Shown: positions 1-12,605, numbered from the stretch's first letter. The stretch: 64,000 bases of DNA from Ecdyonurus torrentis (GCA_949318235.1 OX439134.1:16252874-16316873); one strand, 5' to 3'. The notes: generated from the sequence alone by a model not told the origin. Numbers and translations: made by a program.

Positions 1-192
1 TTAGCAAATTATTAACAATAGCTCATTTAAGTTGTTTTGATTTTTTTTTTTTGACTATTTGAAGTTAAATTAGATATTGTTAATAATTTGCTAACATGCA
101 TTATTTTACCTGCCCATAATAACTTAAAAGTGTTTATCTCAAATAAGTTATAGGAATCGTAACTGAAGTAGTAACGTACCTTTTTTTGAGTG
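1..192. repeat. Palindromic MITE (family B), left end cut by window
   Basis: Right part of a long inverted-repeat element also present at 6975-7245, 42494-42769 and 61186-61455. The shared right arm runs from TTAGCAAATTATTAACAATAG through TAACTTAAAAGTGTTTATCT to a terminal TTTTTTGAGTG. The left terminus lies outside the window. Confidence 0.75.
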
Positions 193-1074
193 AATCTTTT
201 ACCAAAAAATGTAAATTCTATTTTAATATACATGCAAGTCCCCCGCCTTCTTTTTTCTACATATATGTATCTGCATATAGCTTGGAAAAAATAAAACAAT
301 AATTATACCGTTTAATTTGCGTTATATTATAAATAACTTACAAGAATTCTAAATTACACTTTAAAAATGTTTGCTATGTTATTGCTTTGCTATGAACTCA
401 AGTTGACTCGAGTTCTTTCTCTCTCTACTGCTTACACGCTTTGATGGTCACTCAACACTATTTTAAGAAAAGAGACACGCCTTTGCAATTCTTACAAACT
501 AGTATAAAATTAGTAAGAAATTAAAAGAAATAACTGAGAATGTAATAAAAGTTTTTATAATACGTGGTTGAACTCTTATTTTCAACATTTTTTTACTCTC
601 TCTCTCTCTCTCTTTCAAGTTCACAAAATATGCGATCATTTACTAAAAATATTCCTTATTAAAAAAAGTTACTTAACTTAAATTCTTAAACAATATGAAT
701 ATTTTATATCTTAATTTAATAATGTTCTTGCTGTATTAAGATTAAAAATTAATAATAACTGTCATCTTCTGAAATTATGTTTAGTCGCATGGTTTATATC
801 AGTTAAATTTTTAATTCTATCTGGGAATAGATTATACTTTTTATTTGCTTGATTCAAAATTACAACTTGGTTTATATATATTTTTTTTCAATTGTTGAAA
901 TTTGTTTTTCTGTAAGAAAAGAGAAAAGCATTGAGTAAACATTTTGATCACCAAGGCTGCAACAATGAAAACAAATTCTAATGCAAGACATGAATTTAAG
1001 ATTGAAATACAAAATTTTATTTATTTTATTTCTTTCTCGTTACAATCTGTATATTATATACACAGCAATGTACT
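193..1074. other. AT-rich DNA, no gene seen
   Basis: No coding signal on either strand. It holds a short CT microsatellite near 596-613. Nothing else is recognisable. Confidence 0.6.
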
Positions 1075-1236
1075 GTACAGTATGTAAATTAAAAAATTGA
1101 ATTCTATTGGCTTATGGCCATATATAGTACAATGTGATCAGATGGAAATTTCAGTTGACGTATAGAACTCCATTTAAATACATTATGTTCTGTCCATTAA
1201 CAAATAGAATTCAATGTTTTAGCAGAAAAACTGTAC
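1075..1236. repeat. MITE family A (diverged copy)
   Basis: Ends GTACAGT and ACTGTAC, with inner inverted arms around GAATTCTATT / AATAGAATTC. The core (GATCAGATGGAAATTTCAGTTGACG) matches the cores at 4079-4230, 29820-30123 (inverted) and 45331-45474 (inverted). No coding capacity. Confidence 0.7.
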
Positions 1237-1306
1237 CTGCTCTAGTCATTTAATATTTTAGCAAAAAGATTGTACATGGTATGTAATAAAAATTGTCAAA
1301 CTATAA

Positions 1307-1400
1307 ACCTCTGACAGCAAGAATATCAGAGGACCACTTCAGTGGGTTTTGTACCTTTTGTGGCCTCAATAAAAATTATTATCTATCTATCTATCTATCT
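1307..1400 (+). repeat. SINE/LINE 3' tail with TATC microsatellite
   Basis: Contains two small hairpins (CCTCTGACA..TATCAGAGG and ACCACTTCAGTGG), then a tail CAATAAAAATTATTATC that grows into (TATC)n. The same module is found inverted at 20206-20256 and, in weaker form, at 43668-43715. This fits the 3' end of a short retroposon whose tail seeded the microsatellite. Confidence 0.6.
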
Positions 1401-1474
1401 AAGTAATTTTTACGTTGCATCGTTACACCTAATGCTGTATACCGGCGGTGACGTTGCACCAATCAGAGCTGCGC

Positions 1475-1690
1475 TATAGGAAAAGGCGCGAGATCCCTAA
1501 TTTAAAATTATGCTTATGAAAAGAAACACTTTTTTTTTTAAATTTTTTTTTTTGCAATTTTTGAGAAAACTACTGCACCGATCCCGGAAAAAAAAATAAC
1601 ATAGGCATTTAAATTTAGCAGTTAGACATACTTTGACGTGATCTAAACTTCTTTTTTTTTTAGTTTTATCACCGGTAAGAAGCGTTAGCA
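1475..1690. repeat. Family E repeat fragment
   Basis: Diverged copy of the element at 36810-37033. Both share GATCCCTAATTTAA / GGTCCCCTAATTTAA, TTTTTGAGAAAACTAC, CACCGAT and ACATACTTT in the same order. No intact ends seen here. The weak minus-strand frame across it is A/T-run driven and is not called as a gene. Confidence 0.6.
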
Positions 1691-2300
1691 AATAAATGCT
1701 AGAAAAAAGTGTGAACTTAATTACTATTAGGAAAATTCACATTACGTAAAAAAAATTTTTTATAGGAAAGTCACAAAATTCGTACATCAGTAAATTTTGA
1801 AAATAGATTCTGCATAAGAAAAATGTTGGTGTTAAATTGCAATAATAATAACAATAATAAAAGTTAATAATTTGAAAATAATAATACTACAGTTAGAAAA
1901 AAAAATCTGGTAAAATTATAGTGAAAAAGTAAAAACCAAAATTGCTGTATACAATTAATTACAAACAAGTCGTTATTGTGGAGGGAAGCAACGTGAACTA
2001 CAAACTTATCATTTAGTACTTAACTATTTAGTTGTTTTTTTGTACGATATTTTGTTTTACAGTGCAATGATCCTATAATATTACTTATACCTTCTTTTTC
2101 CAAACAACAAAAATATTAAGACCTAAAAGAGTGCTCTTATAAGCACGTATATATATATATATATATATATAATATAAATATACAGAGTATATACGCTATA
2201 CTACATTATTTACTATATTGATGTATATAGTAATTTTCTTACAAATCTACCAAATCTGTGTTATTGGCTTTTAATATTATACGTGTATTTTATATTATAT

Positions 2301-2392
<92 letters not shown>

Positions 2393-4078
2393 AAAAGATG
2401 GGAAAATTTTTATTGCGCAAAAAGTTCCGGTTCTCATATAAAGATTTTAATCTGATGTTTTAAAACAATTATTTCGGTAGTTTTTCATGTTATTGAAGAT
2501 TTTAGAACACCACGTAGTATGTTGAGAAAAAAGAAAGAACGAAATTTCAAGATTGAAAATAAATTGTGTAGAACAAAATCGATGACTTTCATACTTCAAA
2601 CAAACAAAAAATCTTAATTTAAATTCTTAGAATACGTTTGGATTGTATAATATAATAAAAGCATCAAATAATAATTTTTAATAATATATTATATATATTA
2701 TATTATAATTATATAATATTATATAATAGATTAATTATTATTTATAAATAATAATTAATCTATTAACTTATTCACATAAAAACAAGGTTTAAAATTTTTA
2801 TGGTTGATTTTTTTTATGACAATTTTGATAGATTAAATTTAAGAGTTAAAATATAATTGATTCAACTGATTTCTTTGTATATAAAATTTACCGTAATTGA
2901 GAAAGAATTGATTTTTTTTCTATGCTTGCAAGTTGCAATAAACTTTGATAATAAATCATATGTGCAATCTCAAGTATGCTAAAATTTACTACCATTATGT
3001 TGTTATTAATTTGCTTTTGTTAAGTTTATATGATTTGAGACTGAATTGCATGACAATTTTAAGACTACTATATTGCACTGTGTCACTTCGCCACTTTTGT
3101 AAAATAAAATATAAATAAAATAACAGGGGGGGGGGGGAGATAATTATTAAAGTTACATCGTGATTACATAAAAATAAAACATGATACCGTTAGAATTGCA
3201 TTAAAACTATTTTTACTACAATTTTTATAAAAAAAAAGCACTATTACATGAACGTCCATAAAAAAAAAAGTTATGTAATTTTTAAAGTTTTCTATTGTCT
3301 TCTTTTTTCATATATAGGATAAAGATCGTTACTTATAAAATAATAATCAATGTTATAGGGCGTAACTTTTATGCAACTTTCTATATAGATAGTTATTTTA
3401 TAATATACAAAAACGCGACATTATACAACACGCAATCTTCAAGTATACAATAAAGTTTAAAGTATGAATTATTTAAATTGACTTGCTACGAAGTTTCTTT
3501 AGTTCGATATAATAATAATTTAGATTTTCTTATAAGTCATATAAGTGACTTTATACTTACAGTATTATTTGTAATTTGATTCGACAGAAAAATTTGAAAA
3601 TTAGACTTAAATTTATTAATGTGTTTCATGGTAATTTATTGTTATTTCTAATGTTTGTAAAATTGTTTTGTATTATAATATAATACTGTATACATGGAAC
3701 AGGAAAAAAAAATCTATTTGCTTAACTACTATGCTATACACACGATATTTTACACACAATTAAACACGTGTTTTTGTCTCACACACACACACACAAATAT
3801 TATAAATAAATATCAAAGTAAATATTATTTTGTGTCATTATCATTGATAGCTTAATAATTATAATAAATTTAGAATTAGTGCATTTGAAAGTGCTTTGAA
3901 ATTCTATTTTAAAACAATTGTGGGGGGGGGGGGAACACAGTTAAAATAAGCCCTTAAACTCAATTTTTTAAAAATATTTTATCAAGAAGAAACAATAAAA
4001 AAAATACAATCTATAATGAGTCTACAATCAGCCCCTATGAGTCTTTTAATCGGCTCATTATTTCCAATTTTAATATTT
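1691..4078. other. AT-rich DNA with TA microsatellites, no gene seen
   Basis: Contains (TA)n at about 2145-2172 and 2294-2390, an AT palindrome near 2680-2765, and G homopolymers near 3126 and 3922. A short plus frame through the TA tract is an artefact of the repeat. No splice-compatible coding segment was recognised. Confidence 0.55.
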
Positions 4079-4230
4079 GTACGGTCATTTTATTTTAAAA
4101 TGAATTTCTATTTCTTATGGACATTCAATGCAATCAGATCGAGATTTCAGTTGACGCAAAAATCCTATCTAAATATACATGTGTTTCTCATATGCCAATA
4201 GGAATTCATTTTTTAGTAAAATGACCGTAC
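4079..4230. repeat. MITE family A, complete
   Basis: Perfect 14-bp terminal inverted repeats GTACGGTCATTTTA / TAAAATGACCGTAC enclose a 152-bp non-coding element. TATTT occurs immediately on both sides and is a plausible 5-bp target duplication. This is the best-preserved copy and defines the family. It has no transposase frame, so it would depend on an enzyme supplied in trans. Confidence 0.85.
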
Positions 4231-4867
4231 TATTTAGTAAACCTTTGCACTTAAAAATAAATAAATAAAATGCAGTTCTGTTAAAAAAAATTCAGTCAAT
4301 TTTCAGGTAAATCAGGTTTATTACAAGCACCATTATTACAATAAAATGATATTACCTAATTACCACATACATGAACTCAAATTGAAAAAAAATATATATA
4401 TTATTGTGTGGAGTTTAAAAGTTTGAAATACCAACGTATAATCACTACCCGCAGTGGTACTAGATTTTAAAATTAGATCAAGTGCCGAAAGCCAAGTGTT
4501 GAACTCTATCTCGCCACATGTATAATATTTAATATAAAAAGTACCGCCACCGCCGCCACGGCTTGCACTCGTATAGTTTATTATTAAGTACTCAATCGTT
4601 TAAATTGTAGTTATAGAGTAAGTGATAATAAATATCACAAACCATTAGATGTGTATAATTAACCCAATTATATGTTCAATGTATAATTCTATATATAAAA
4701 TTTAGTTATATTCATTGTAATGTAATGTTAAAAGATATAAAATGTGATATTATGTATTATTTGCTATATCAGTATTTTCATGGTTTTGTAAATATTCTCT
4801 CTCTCTCTCTCTCTCTCTCTCGTATGAAATTATTTTTATTTTAGGTTTTCATGCCTATTACGGAATA
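4231..4867. other. AT-rich DNA, no gene seen
   Basis: No coding signal. It holds a short GCC/CCG-rich patch near 4543-4565 and a CT microsatellite at about 4796-4822. Confidence 0.55.
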
Positions 4868-5060
4868 AAAAAATTACGTTATTTATGCTGCATTTATATT
4901 AGCATAAATGTTGCTAAATTATTACAGCATAAATATGTTAAAGAGTTTTTTAGAGTATAATACTTGTACTTACGTAACATAACTGTTATGCAGTATAGCA
5001 TAAATTATGCTGTAACAAACAAATGTTGATGAAAATAGGCTCGTATGATTATTTCCTATT
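4868..5060. repeat. GCATAAAT-rich MITE (family C)
   Basis: Starts near AAAAAATTACGTTATTTATGCTGC and has repeated ATTTATGC / GCATAAAT words in both orientations. It matches the order of motifs in the clearer copies at 20341-20566 and 58672-58892. The right end is less well defined. Confidence 0.6.
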
Positions 5061-5252
5061 TATCTATGTGATTATATATAAAAATATATATATATATAAA
5101 TACGTAATTTTTTATTCAATAACTTCATAGCCAAATACAGAAGCTTTTCGGTAAGTAAATGCCTAAAGTTACCTTTAAAAACTTACTAACACTCATCTAC
5201 CAACAAGATAACTGAATAATTCAAAACATGATAACTTCCTATATAATACTGC

Positions 5253-5255
<3 letters not shown>

Positions 5256-5299
<44 letters not shown>
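5256..5299. repeat. Poly-T tract
   Basis: Uninterrupted T run of about 40 bases. No retroposon body could be attached to it with confidence. Confidence 0.8.
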
Positions 5300-5302
<3 letters not shown>

Positions 5303-5560
5303 TAATGAGTTTAATATTTGGAACTTGATCAAAATTTAACACTTTGTTGACACTTTTTACTCCAGTAAAAATTCAAAATTTATTTTCATTGTTTCTGAAT
5401 TGTAAATTTGGTTTAATTCCAATATGAATTACTTATATACCAAAATGCAACCATAAAATGTAAAAAATAAAATAAAATAACAAATCAATAAATTATATTT
5501 TTTCAAAAATAAATCCCATATTATACAATATATAATGTAAAGATTTTGATAATGGATTCT

Positions 5561-5870
5561 GTGGCGCAGTGGTATGCGTGGTATGCACAGATCACGAGTT
5601 TTTTTCTCAGTGGGAATATAGTCGGCTTTTTCAAGCACTCGTGTTCTCTACACTTTGATGTCCGTGCATATGCCAGAGTGTCAAAGGTAAAACGGTATAA
5701 TGTTTAAACTTGACAACTAGGTCATTTTATATCTCCGGCCAGTCCTGGTAGTGATGATATTAATTAATGACCTACGCCAAGTCAGAGGTATCTCGGGACG
5801 GTTCACCAATTCACCTCATCTCATTCATTCCTATTTAATCCCACGTTGTTAGGTTTTGTGTAGTAACATA
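5561..5870 (+). repeat. tRNA-derived SINE, probable
   Basis: The head TGTGGCGCAGTGGTATGCG fits a tRNA-type RNA polymerase III A box. About 30 bases on, AGATCACGAGTTT resembles the start of a B-box region, but a T run has degraded it. The following 250 bases are less AT-rich than their surroundings (for example CTCCGGCCAGTCCTGGTAG) and form no open frame. No second copy lies in the window, so the right end is a guess. Confidence 0.5.
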
Positions 5871-5919
5871 TATTTTTCTTCTCTCTTTCTTTTTTATTTC
5901 ATTATAATATATTGTTTGT

Positions 5920-6345
5920 TCTGTAAAGTATAGTGCATCTCATTAACAATGATTGGCTGCCCCCCAAAAAATAATAATAATAAATAAAAAAAATTAGACA
6001 CATTCATTGGTTGATCTTGTTTTTTGAGCCTATAAAAGCGAGTCGCATGTTTCGTATATGGAACTTTTTTTTGTAAGTTTCTTTCATTTTTAACAGGTCC
6101 AAAGTTCTAAACGAAGAAATAACAATGATAAACCATACATATAAACGTAGTAAACAGGTAATGACGTCATAATCAGATGTTTTAGACAAAGGAACATTTT
6201 TGAAGCTGGCTCATTTTTGTGTGTAGTTTACAAAACGAGCTCATACATATAAACTTATAGTAAACAGGTAATGACGTCATGATCAGGTGTTCTTAACAAA
6301 GGAAAAATATCGAAGCTGGCTCAATATTTGTGTCAAAGAGATTAA
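5920..6345 (+). repeat. Promoter-like repeat, copy 1, with internal 110-bp duplication
   Basis: Homologous to 40535-40860. In order it has an inverted CCAAT box (GATTGGCTG), CATTGGTTGATC, a TATA box, then a segment with a TGACGTCA site. The block from TAAACAGGTAATGACGTCAT to GAAGCTGGCTC occurs twice here, starting at 6151 and 6261. No gene follows that can be recognised. It could be the 5' end or LTR of an unidentified mobile element. Confidence 0.65.
6031..6038 (+). promoter_or_regulatory. TATA box candidate in repeat
   Basis: TATAAAAG lies about 75 bases after GATTGGCTG and 20 bases after CATTGGTTG. The spacing and order resemble an RNA polymerase II core promoter. The second copy has GATAAAAG at 40627-40634. 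Confidence 0.4.
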
Positions 6346-6974
6346 ACTATATGATCTCTATGATTTGTGTGTATATATAGTTTACAGAATGAACTCATAT
6401 CAACAATATAAACGAAGCATTAAAAATAAAATTGCTGTATTTATGTTCTTAAAATACTTCTTCTCATTATTTATATTTAGAGATTATATTTAAAAAAAAA
6501 CGTGATCAGCATCCATTCACAAAGTTTGATAATAATCATTCTGACAAATGACTTAACTTTCATATAAATATAAAAATATCATTTTAGTATAACTCTCTAT
6601 ATGGAATTTGATTTAAAAACAAAATAATATAATTTTGAAACCACAATCCATGACATCACGATTGTATTTTAAAAGATCAAAATATCATCTCTTCACTGCT
6701 TTAGATTATCTTAAGATTTACGCCCAAGAGTAGAAAGTACGCTTTTTTTTTAATGTGAGAATATTTAAATGTATATAGAATTATGTAAAAAATATATTAT
6801 ATATTATGAGTTTTTAATTTAAATTTTTATTTTATAATAATGAATTTCTATTATTTCAAAACTTGCTTGTTTCTTTATTAGGACTTTTTATTATAAAATA
6901 ATTTGTTTTATACACGGAAAAAAAGCTTGCTAGTTATAGCAGATGTACATTAATCTTGTAAATTGCAATACAAT
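6346..6974. other. AT-rich DNA, no gene seen
   Basis: No repeat or coding segment recognised. A 68-aa frame starting in the repeat at 6287 has biased composition and no recognised motif. Confidence 0.5.
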
Positions 6975-7245
6975 CACTCTAAAAAAAAGTGCAATACATT
7001 AGTTACGAATCCTAACTTATTTGAGATGAACACTTTTGAGTTATTATGAGAAGCTAAAATAATGCATTTTAGCAAATTATGAATAATAGCTATATTTGAA
7101 GTTGTTTTGAGTTTTTTAAATCAATTTTAAGTTAAAATATAGCTATTATTAATAATTTACTAAAATACATTATTTTAGCTACTCATAATAACTTAAATAA
7201 GTTAGGATTTGTAAGTGAAGTAATGCACTAGCTTTTTTTAGTGTG
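6975..7245. repeat. Palindromic MITE (family B)
   Basis: Ends CACTCTAAAAA and TTTTTAGTGTG. Long arms pair GTTACGAATCCTAACTTATTT with its reverse complement, then TTATGAGAAGCTAAAATAA with TTATTTTAGCTACTCATAA. The whole 271-bp unit can fold into one long hairpin. Other copies: 1-192, 42494-42769, 61186-61455. Confidence 0.8.
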
Positions 7246-7264
7246 CGTATAGCCTGAATTATAT

Positions 7265-7409
7265 TAACATAAGCCTGAAATAGGTATTGATATACTATCA
7301 TAATGTAGTGAAATATCATCAAATCTTGGCGATACCTCTATTGTATACTATGTTTTATCTGCATTATGTATTATCGTTGTATATTAATACCTGTTTCAGG
7401 CTTATGTTT
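7265..7409. repeat. Family D inverted-repeat element
   Basis: Arms ACATAAGCCTGAAATAGGTATT and AATACCTGTTTCAGGCTTATGT face each other. The core resembles the interior of 30955-31214 (GGTATTGATATACTA, TCATCAAATCTT, TGTTTTATCTGCATTATGTA). Confidence 0.65.
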
Positions 7410-9344
7410 ACCTATTACAATTTATAGGATTTACTTATGTACTTGCTATAAGAGTGGAATTTTTTTGAAATTTATTTATTTATTTATTTATTTATTTGTA
7501 CTTTTATTAATACAAATTATAAGATAAAACGATTAAATTTCTAAAGTGATATTACGATATTTTAAAAAATTATTATGTGAATTCTTATAAAAAAATCAAT
7601 ATTAATTGAAAAAAAAAAATAATAAAAGTTTGATTTGAAATCTTGAATTTTCATGAGATTTTTTTTTAATGCACTCGACTCTTTCAACAACAAGAAATAC
7701 TCTTAAAGTTAATTGGAAGTGGATATATGTTTAAAACAGAAAGATAATAAATGAATCAATGTATAATGAATGATATTGGATGATTTGTATAAACTAAAGT
7801 TTTGAAGTAAAAGAATGAACTTTTTAATTATAATAGTTTCTTTATTGAAAATCTTTTGTATGCAATGGCCTATAGATTTCCAAACTTTGAAAATAATAAA
7901 TATAGCTAATTTTTAATGTTTCAAAAAGGTATTATTAAAAATTGCCTGCACTGTACCTTATAAAGGAGATTTAAATTAACTTTGGCACTAATTTTATAAA
8001 ATAATAATATAATAAATGTCATTTTAATTTCTAAGTATTGGGGATTACTATTGTCATTATAATTAAAATTTTCAAATTTAATGTTCAATTCATTGAAAAT
8101 ATTAATAGTTTTTTAATTGCGATTCATTAATATAGCAATATGCATTTCGATAAAGATTTTAAAAAAGCCTTAGCTATTAATAGTAAAAATTGTCGCATCA
8201 CTTTATCATTAATCGGTTTCATTTGTGTACCCCACTTAATATTTTTAACGCACGAGCAGTGTACAGTATAAACTTCATTTCAAACTTCAGACTTTTTTTT
8301 TTACATAATAAAATAAGCTGTTCATTAACCTGAAGTGATATAGCAATTCACACAGTATATATAAAAAATAAAAACACTTTTACTTAACGATACATATCAC
8401 TAAACAAAGGACCTTTTTTTTAAAATTAATTAGCTTAATAGTTTTACTTTTCATTTTTTAAAGTATTAATTTACATAATTATATATATATGCAAAAATAA
8501 TAAAGAGATAATTAGGATGATGTTACTTTTGTCATATTATAGCGAGTGAGTGAGTGAGCGAGAGAAAGTGCAAGCGAAGGTCGGTACAATGAGATAATAC
8601 GACCTTTTAATTTTATATAAAACAACATAAAAATTACTTTCTCCTACACACAGGAAAACATCGTAAATTTGGCGTTAAATTTACGTGAAAATTAAGTATA
8701 ATCATCATGTATCAAAAGTCATTGTATTTCTCTATGAGTAACTGTGAAACAAATAAAAGAAAAAGTTCATTGAAACCTATTACTTTTATTTAATTTGTTA
8801 AAACAAAAAAAGGGTGTGTTATTTTTTAAATTAGTTCTACTGTTTCATAGTAAAAAAAAAATATATCAAGGAATTGGTGCTCATTTATTTTGTTTTAGTA
8901 TATTATAAAACAATAAAATTATTATTAAAATATAATGCATTCTGTATGCCCTGGCCAAAACCAAAAACCAGATTTTTACAGACTGATACACCCCTTTTTC
9001 TCAAATAATTTTTCTCTAAGTAAACACCAAGATTTTACCGGTGATTCATGTACATTATTGAAATTAATAAGTGTTAAAATTTATTTCTATAACTTGATTA
9101 GAAAAGTTGTTTCTTCCGATTGAAGTACCCTCCCATCTTGTCTTGGTAAAATGGTTTAAATTGTTATTTTTTTAAACTACAATTTAAAAATAAAATCAAA
9201 GAAAAAAAAAAAGAAGAAGTAAATAAGAAGCAAAAACTGTAAGCGAACACCTTGGCTTTCAGATCTGTAGCTGATCGTTATATTCAACTGTTTAATTATC
9301 ATTACTAACCTTTAACTTTTCATGCTCCCTTATGTAGTGTTCAC
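7410..9344. other. AT-rich DNA, no gene seen
   Basis: Contains a TTTA microsatellite at about 7467-7498. A 62-aa plus frame at 8935-9123 has unremarkable composition and no neighbours or motif to support it. No other structure recognised. Confidence 0.5.
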
Positions 9345-9855
9345 CACTCATTGCAACCTCATACCTGGTAAGATTCATTAAAGCATTTACTGAGGTCACC
9401 TAGAGGACTTAGAATTTCCAACTATATGCTTAGAAAATTGTAGGATCTTAGAATTCCTAAGCTCTTAAATAGGAAGTTCAGGGGTTACAACATGGCTCCT
9501 TCAATGTTAGATAATGAGAAGAACTGTTTATAAACTCACATAATGATGACCCAAAGCCCTTTTGTAGCCCCGCAAACTCGTGATTATCCTGTGATATATG
9601 CAACCCGTCCCGTATCTTTTACGCCATAGATACGGAGCACGTTGCATATCTCGCAGGATGAGCGCAAGTTTGCGGGGCTACCATGGGGCTAAGGAAGGGC
9701 TTTGGGGCATCATAATATGTAAGTCAATTAACACTTCATCTCATTATCTAACATTTAAAAAGTCATGTTGTAACCCCTGAACTTTCCCTTTAAGCTAAGG
9801 AGACCTAAGTAAATGTAAATGCTATATGATGAATCGCAACCCTGGTAAAATGGCC
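9345..9855. repeat. 500-bp foldback element with GC-rich core
   Basis: A long imperfect inverted repeat centred near 9630. Core arms: GTAGCCCCGCAAACT at 9564-9578 against AGTTTGCGGGGCTAC at 9667-9681, continuing inward to CCGTATCT / AGATACGG. Outer arms: GAAGTTCAGGGGTTACAACATG against CATGTTGTAACCCCTGAACTTT, and AATGTTAGATAATGAGA against TCTCATTATCTAACATT. Further out, CATTTACTGAGGTC pairs loosely with GACCTAAGTAAATG. It has no coding capacity and looks like a foldback or MITE-type transposon. Confidence 0.75.
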
Positions 9856-10477
9856 CCTGTCATGTCCCACACCTCAGGAACATCTGCTAGGCATGTCATC
9901 TAGCACCCTAATAATATGTAATACACTCATCATAATATGTACTCATTATATTTGTAAATGAACAAATTGATATAATATTATAATATTTTAAAGGAAAAAA
10001 TAATAGTAAATAAAAATATATGTTTTTCAAAGTATGATATAAAATAAATTTATACTAAAAATAGTTGATCATAATTTGCAATTTCCCTTTGAAAACCACA
10101 GTTACGGGTATTGCACTGTTATGATAAGAAATCAAGTTAGCTTGACAAAGTTTCGTGACGATAATCAAAAGTTTATATATTATATATATAATTATTATGT
10201 TACTTTGTATGTTAAAGTTGAAATATAATATCAGAGTGACAACAAGTTTTAGTTCTCTGTATAAGCTTTATCTTGACTATTATTCTTTCGTACGCCAATT
10301 ACAAATATAACAATCTATATATACAGGTGGGGTTGATTTTTATAAACTGATAATAATAGGGAAGTGAAATTTTGTGAGGACAAAAATCTTCTCTGAACTT
10401 GATAAAAAAGTTTTTTTTTTTCCAATTAAATTTCTTAATTGTTGGAAACTTAAAAATTATCCTCTCACAGAAAAAAA
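9856..10477. other. AT-rich DNA, no gene seen
   Basis: Nothing recognisable on either strand. Confidence 0.5.
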
Positions 10478-10690
10478 ATTACGGAATTTACGCTGTATTG
10501 AATACATTCCATATTGTAGATATATTGATATTTTGTAATAACAGAAGTAATTATACTGAACATCATAACTATTATGCTATGTGGTATAATCACCATTCAA
10601 CAGAGCATAAATTATGATGTTATGCATAAATGTTGCTGTATTGAGCTATTGCATTATTATTACATAATATATTTTTGTGCTTGTGTCTTT
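10478..10690. repeat. Family C MITE copy
   Basis: Has ATTACGGAATTTACGCTG near the left end, an ATTATGCTATG centre and GCATAAATTATGATGTTATGC further on, in the motif order of family C. The short plus ORF over it reflects this repeat. Confidence 0.5.
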
Positions 10691-11264
10691 TGTTATAAAG
10701 TAGTAAAAACTACAACAATGAAAAAGTAACTATTTGTTATAATTTAAGTTGAAAAGTCATGTTTTTGTATTGAATTGCAACCTTAAAAGGTAAAAGGTTA
10801 AATTTCAAAATTTTCAATATTAAGAAGTTCAATTTAAATGATAATTGTGTAGTTGCAATAAAATTTTATTACTTTACAAAGTTTAATTTAAATATTTAAT
10901 GACTGGTATATTATACTATTTGAAATATTTATTCATTATTAATTTAATTGTTACTACTTTTAAAATATTATAATTGAAATTATAATCACTTCACATATAC
11001 GTATGCCTCTTTATTTAGTACTGTATTATTATTTCCTCATCGTTCTTCTTATTTTTTTTTTCAAGTTTGCTATGTTTACTCCTACATGGAAAATTCACCA
11101 AATGTATTAAACATTTTTGGTTTAGACAACGAGAAAGACAATAATAATAATAATAAAAGGTGCAAATTTATTGCATATTCTATGAAAGAGGGTGTATAAA
11201 GATACAATACATACAAGGAGAAAAATAAATACGTGATAGATTCACATAAGCCGGGTTTCATTTA

Positions 11265-11343
11265 TTTTATTCATAGCAACATAATTTATGCTATATTACA
11301 TAATAATTATGATATATACATCATAGGAATTTGTTATAAAGCA
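11265..11343. repeat. Family C MITE fragment
   Basis: AACATAATTTATGCTATATTACATAATAATTATG-type sequence, next to the family G element that starts at 11344. The fragment is partial. Confidence 0.4.
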
Positions 11344-11643
11344 TAATAGACCCCTTTCACATCCTTGCGCTTTGTCGCCATGTTTGTGGTGCCTAATGCA
11401 TTGTCCAGCATAGGGGAAACATCATTTCTCTCCTAATTAATCACATAAAAAGAGTTTATTTCAACTGAACGAATTTTTCTCATATTCTCCGAGCTTGTTA
11501 GAAGCTAGAAATAAGTCTTTTGATTGAGGTTTGAAGCTTCCTTTGCTATTAAAAAAATAAAAATGACGTTTTTCCTATGCTGGCCTATGTATTCCTGACC
11601 AGCAAAATGGCGGCTCTTAAATATGAGTGCAACCGGTCTATTA
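11344..11643. repeat. 300-bp TIR element (family G), complete
   Basis: Ends TAATAGACCCCTT and AACCGGTCTATTA are inverted repeats with two mismatches. Internal landmarks (GCCATGTTTGTGG, CAGCATAGGGGAA, GTTTTTCCTATGCTG, AATATGAGTGCA) recur in order at 57346-57650 and in part at 55722-56010. Non-coding. Confidence 0.7.
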
Positions 11644-12556
11644 TACATGTATAATAACATTTAACTAATAATACCAAAATAGCAATGTTGGTGCTATATG
11701 ACATTTATTATTATTTTTTTTAAAACTATATATTATTTATTATTATTTTATTATTATTATTATTGTCATTCAAGAAACAGGCAGTTTTACTTTCCCAGCA
11801 CATTCATGTTGGTACACATTGTACAGCAATATTTAATGCAGCATGAATTACGTAATTTATTTTATCCATGTAAACAATAATATTTTCTCTTTAAAATTAC
11901 GCATCACATTTTAGCACCTAAACTTTGTAGTAAAAAAATAAAGAAACATAATTAATTATTTAAGAAAACAAGATTGTTTTGTTAATTTATATTTGAATTT
12001 AAAAAAATAAACAATTCAAAATTATTTCCCAGCATGTTTAAGAATAATTTTTGAAAAATTTCACTCTTTTGAAAAGAAACTCAATTATTACTAACACTAT
12101 TCAAATAAAGACACATTAATTCTCACTAATATGCCTGTAGCTTTTTTAATCTTTCACATTTTATATAAAAACGTGATTAAATAATGCAAATTAAAATTTA
12201 ATATTTAAATATTAAATTTACTTGTGTGATCCGTATGAACTTTTGTCCCTGTTAATAGAAAGTTTAAATGTCAATTTTTACACATGTAATTTATTTATTT
12301 TTTCATATTTTTGCAGAGACAGAACATAATTATACCAAATCTATACACATTTTACACAATTGTTTACCAATGCATATAAATATATAATACCAACTTCCGG
12401 TGAACCTTTTGTTTCCTACTTTGCTCCCCACTTTTGAATCATCTTCATATGTTTAGAGCGTGCACAGATGGGCCATTAGTAGGCACGGCGGAGATTGTAG
12501 ATGTGCCAAAAATGCACCCTCGGAGATTGCAGTAGTACCAAATTGCCACTTAGCCC

Positions 12557-12605
<49 letters not shown>

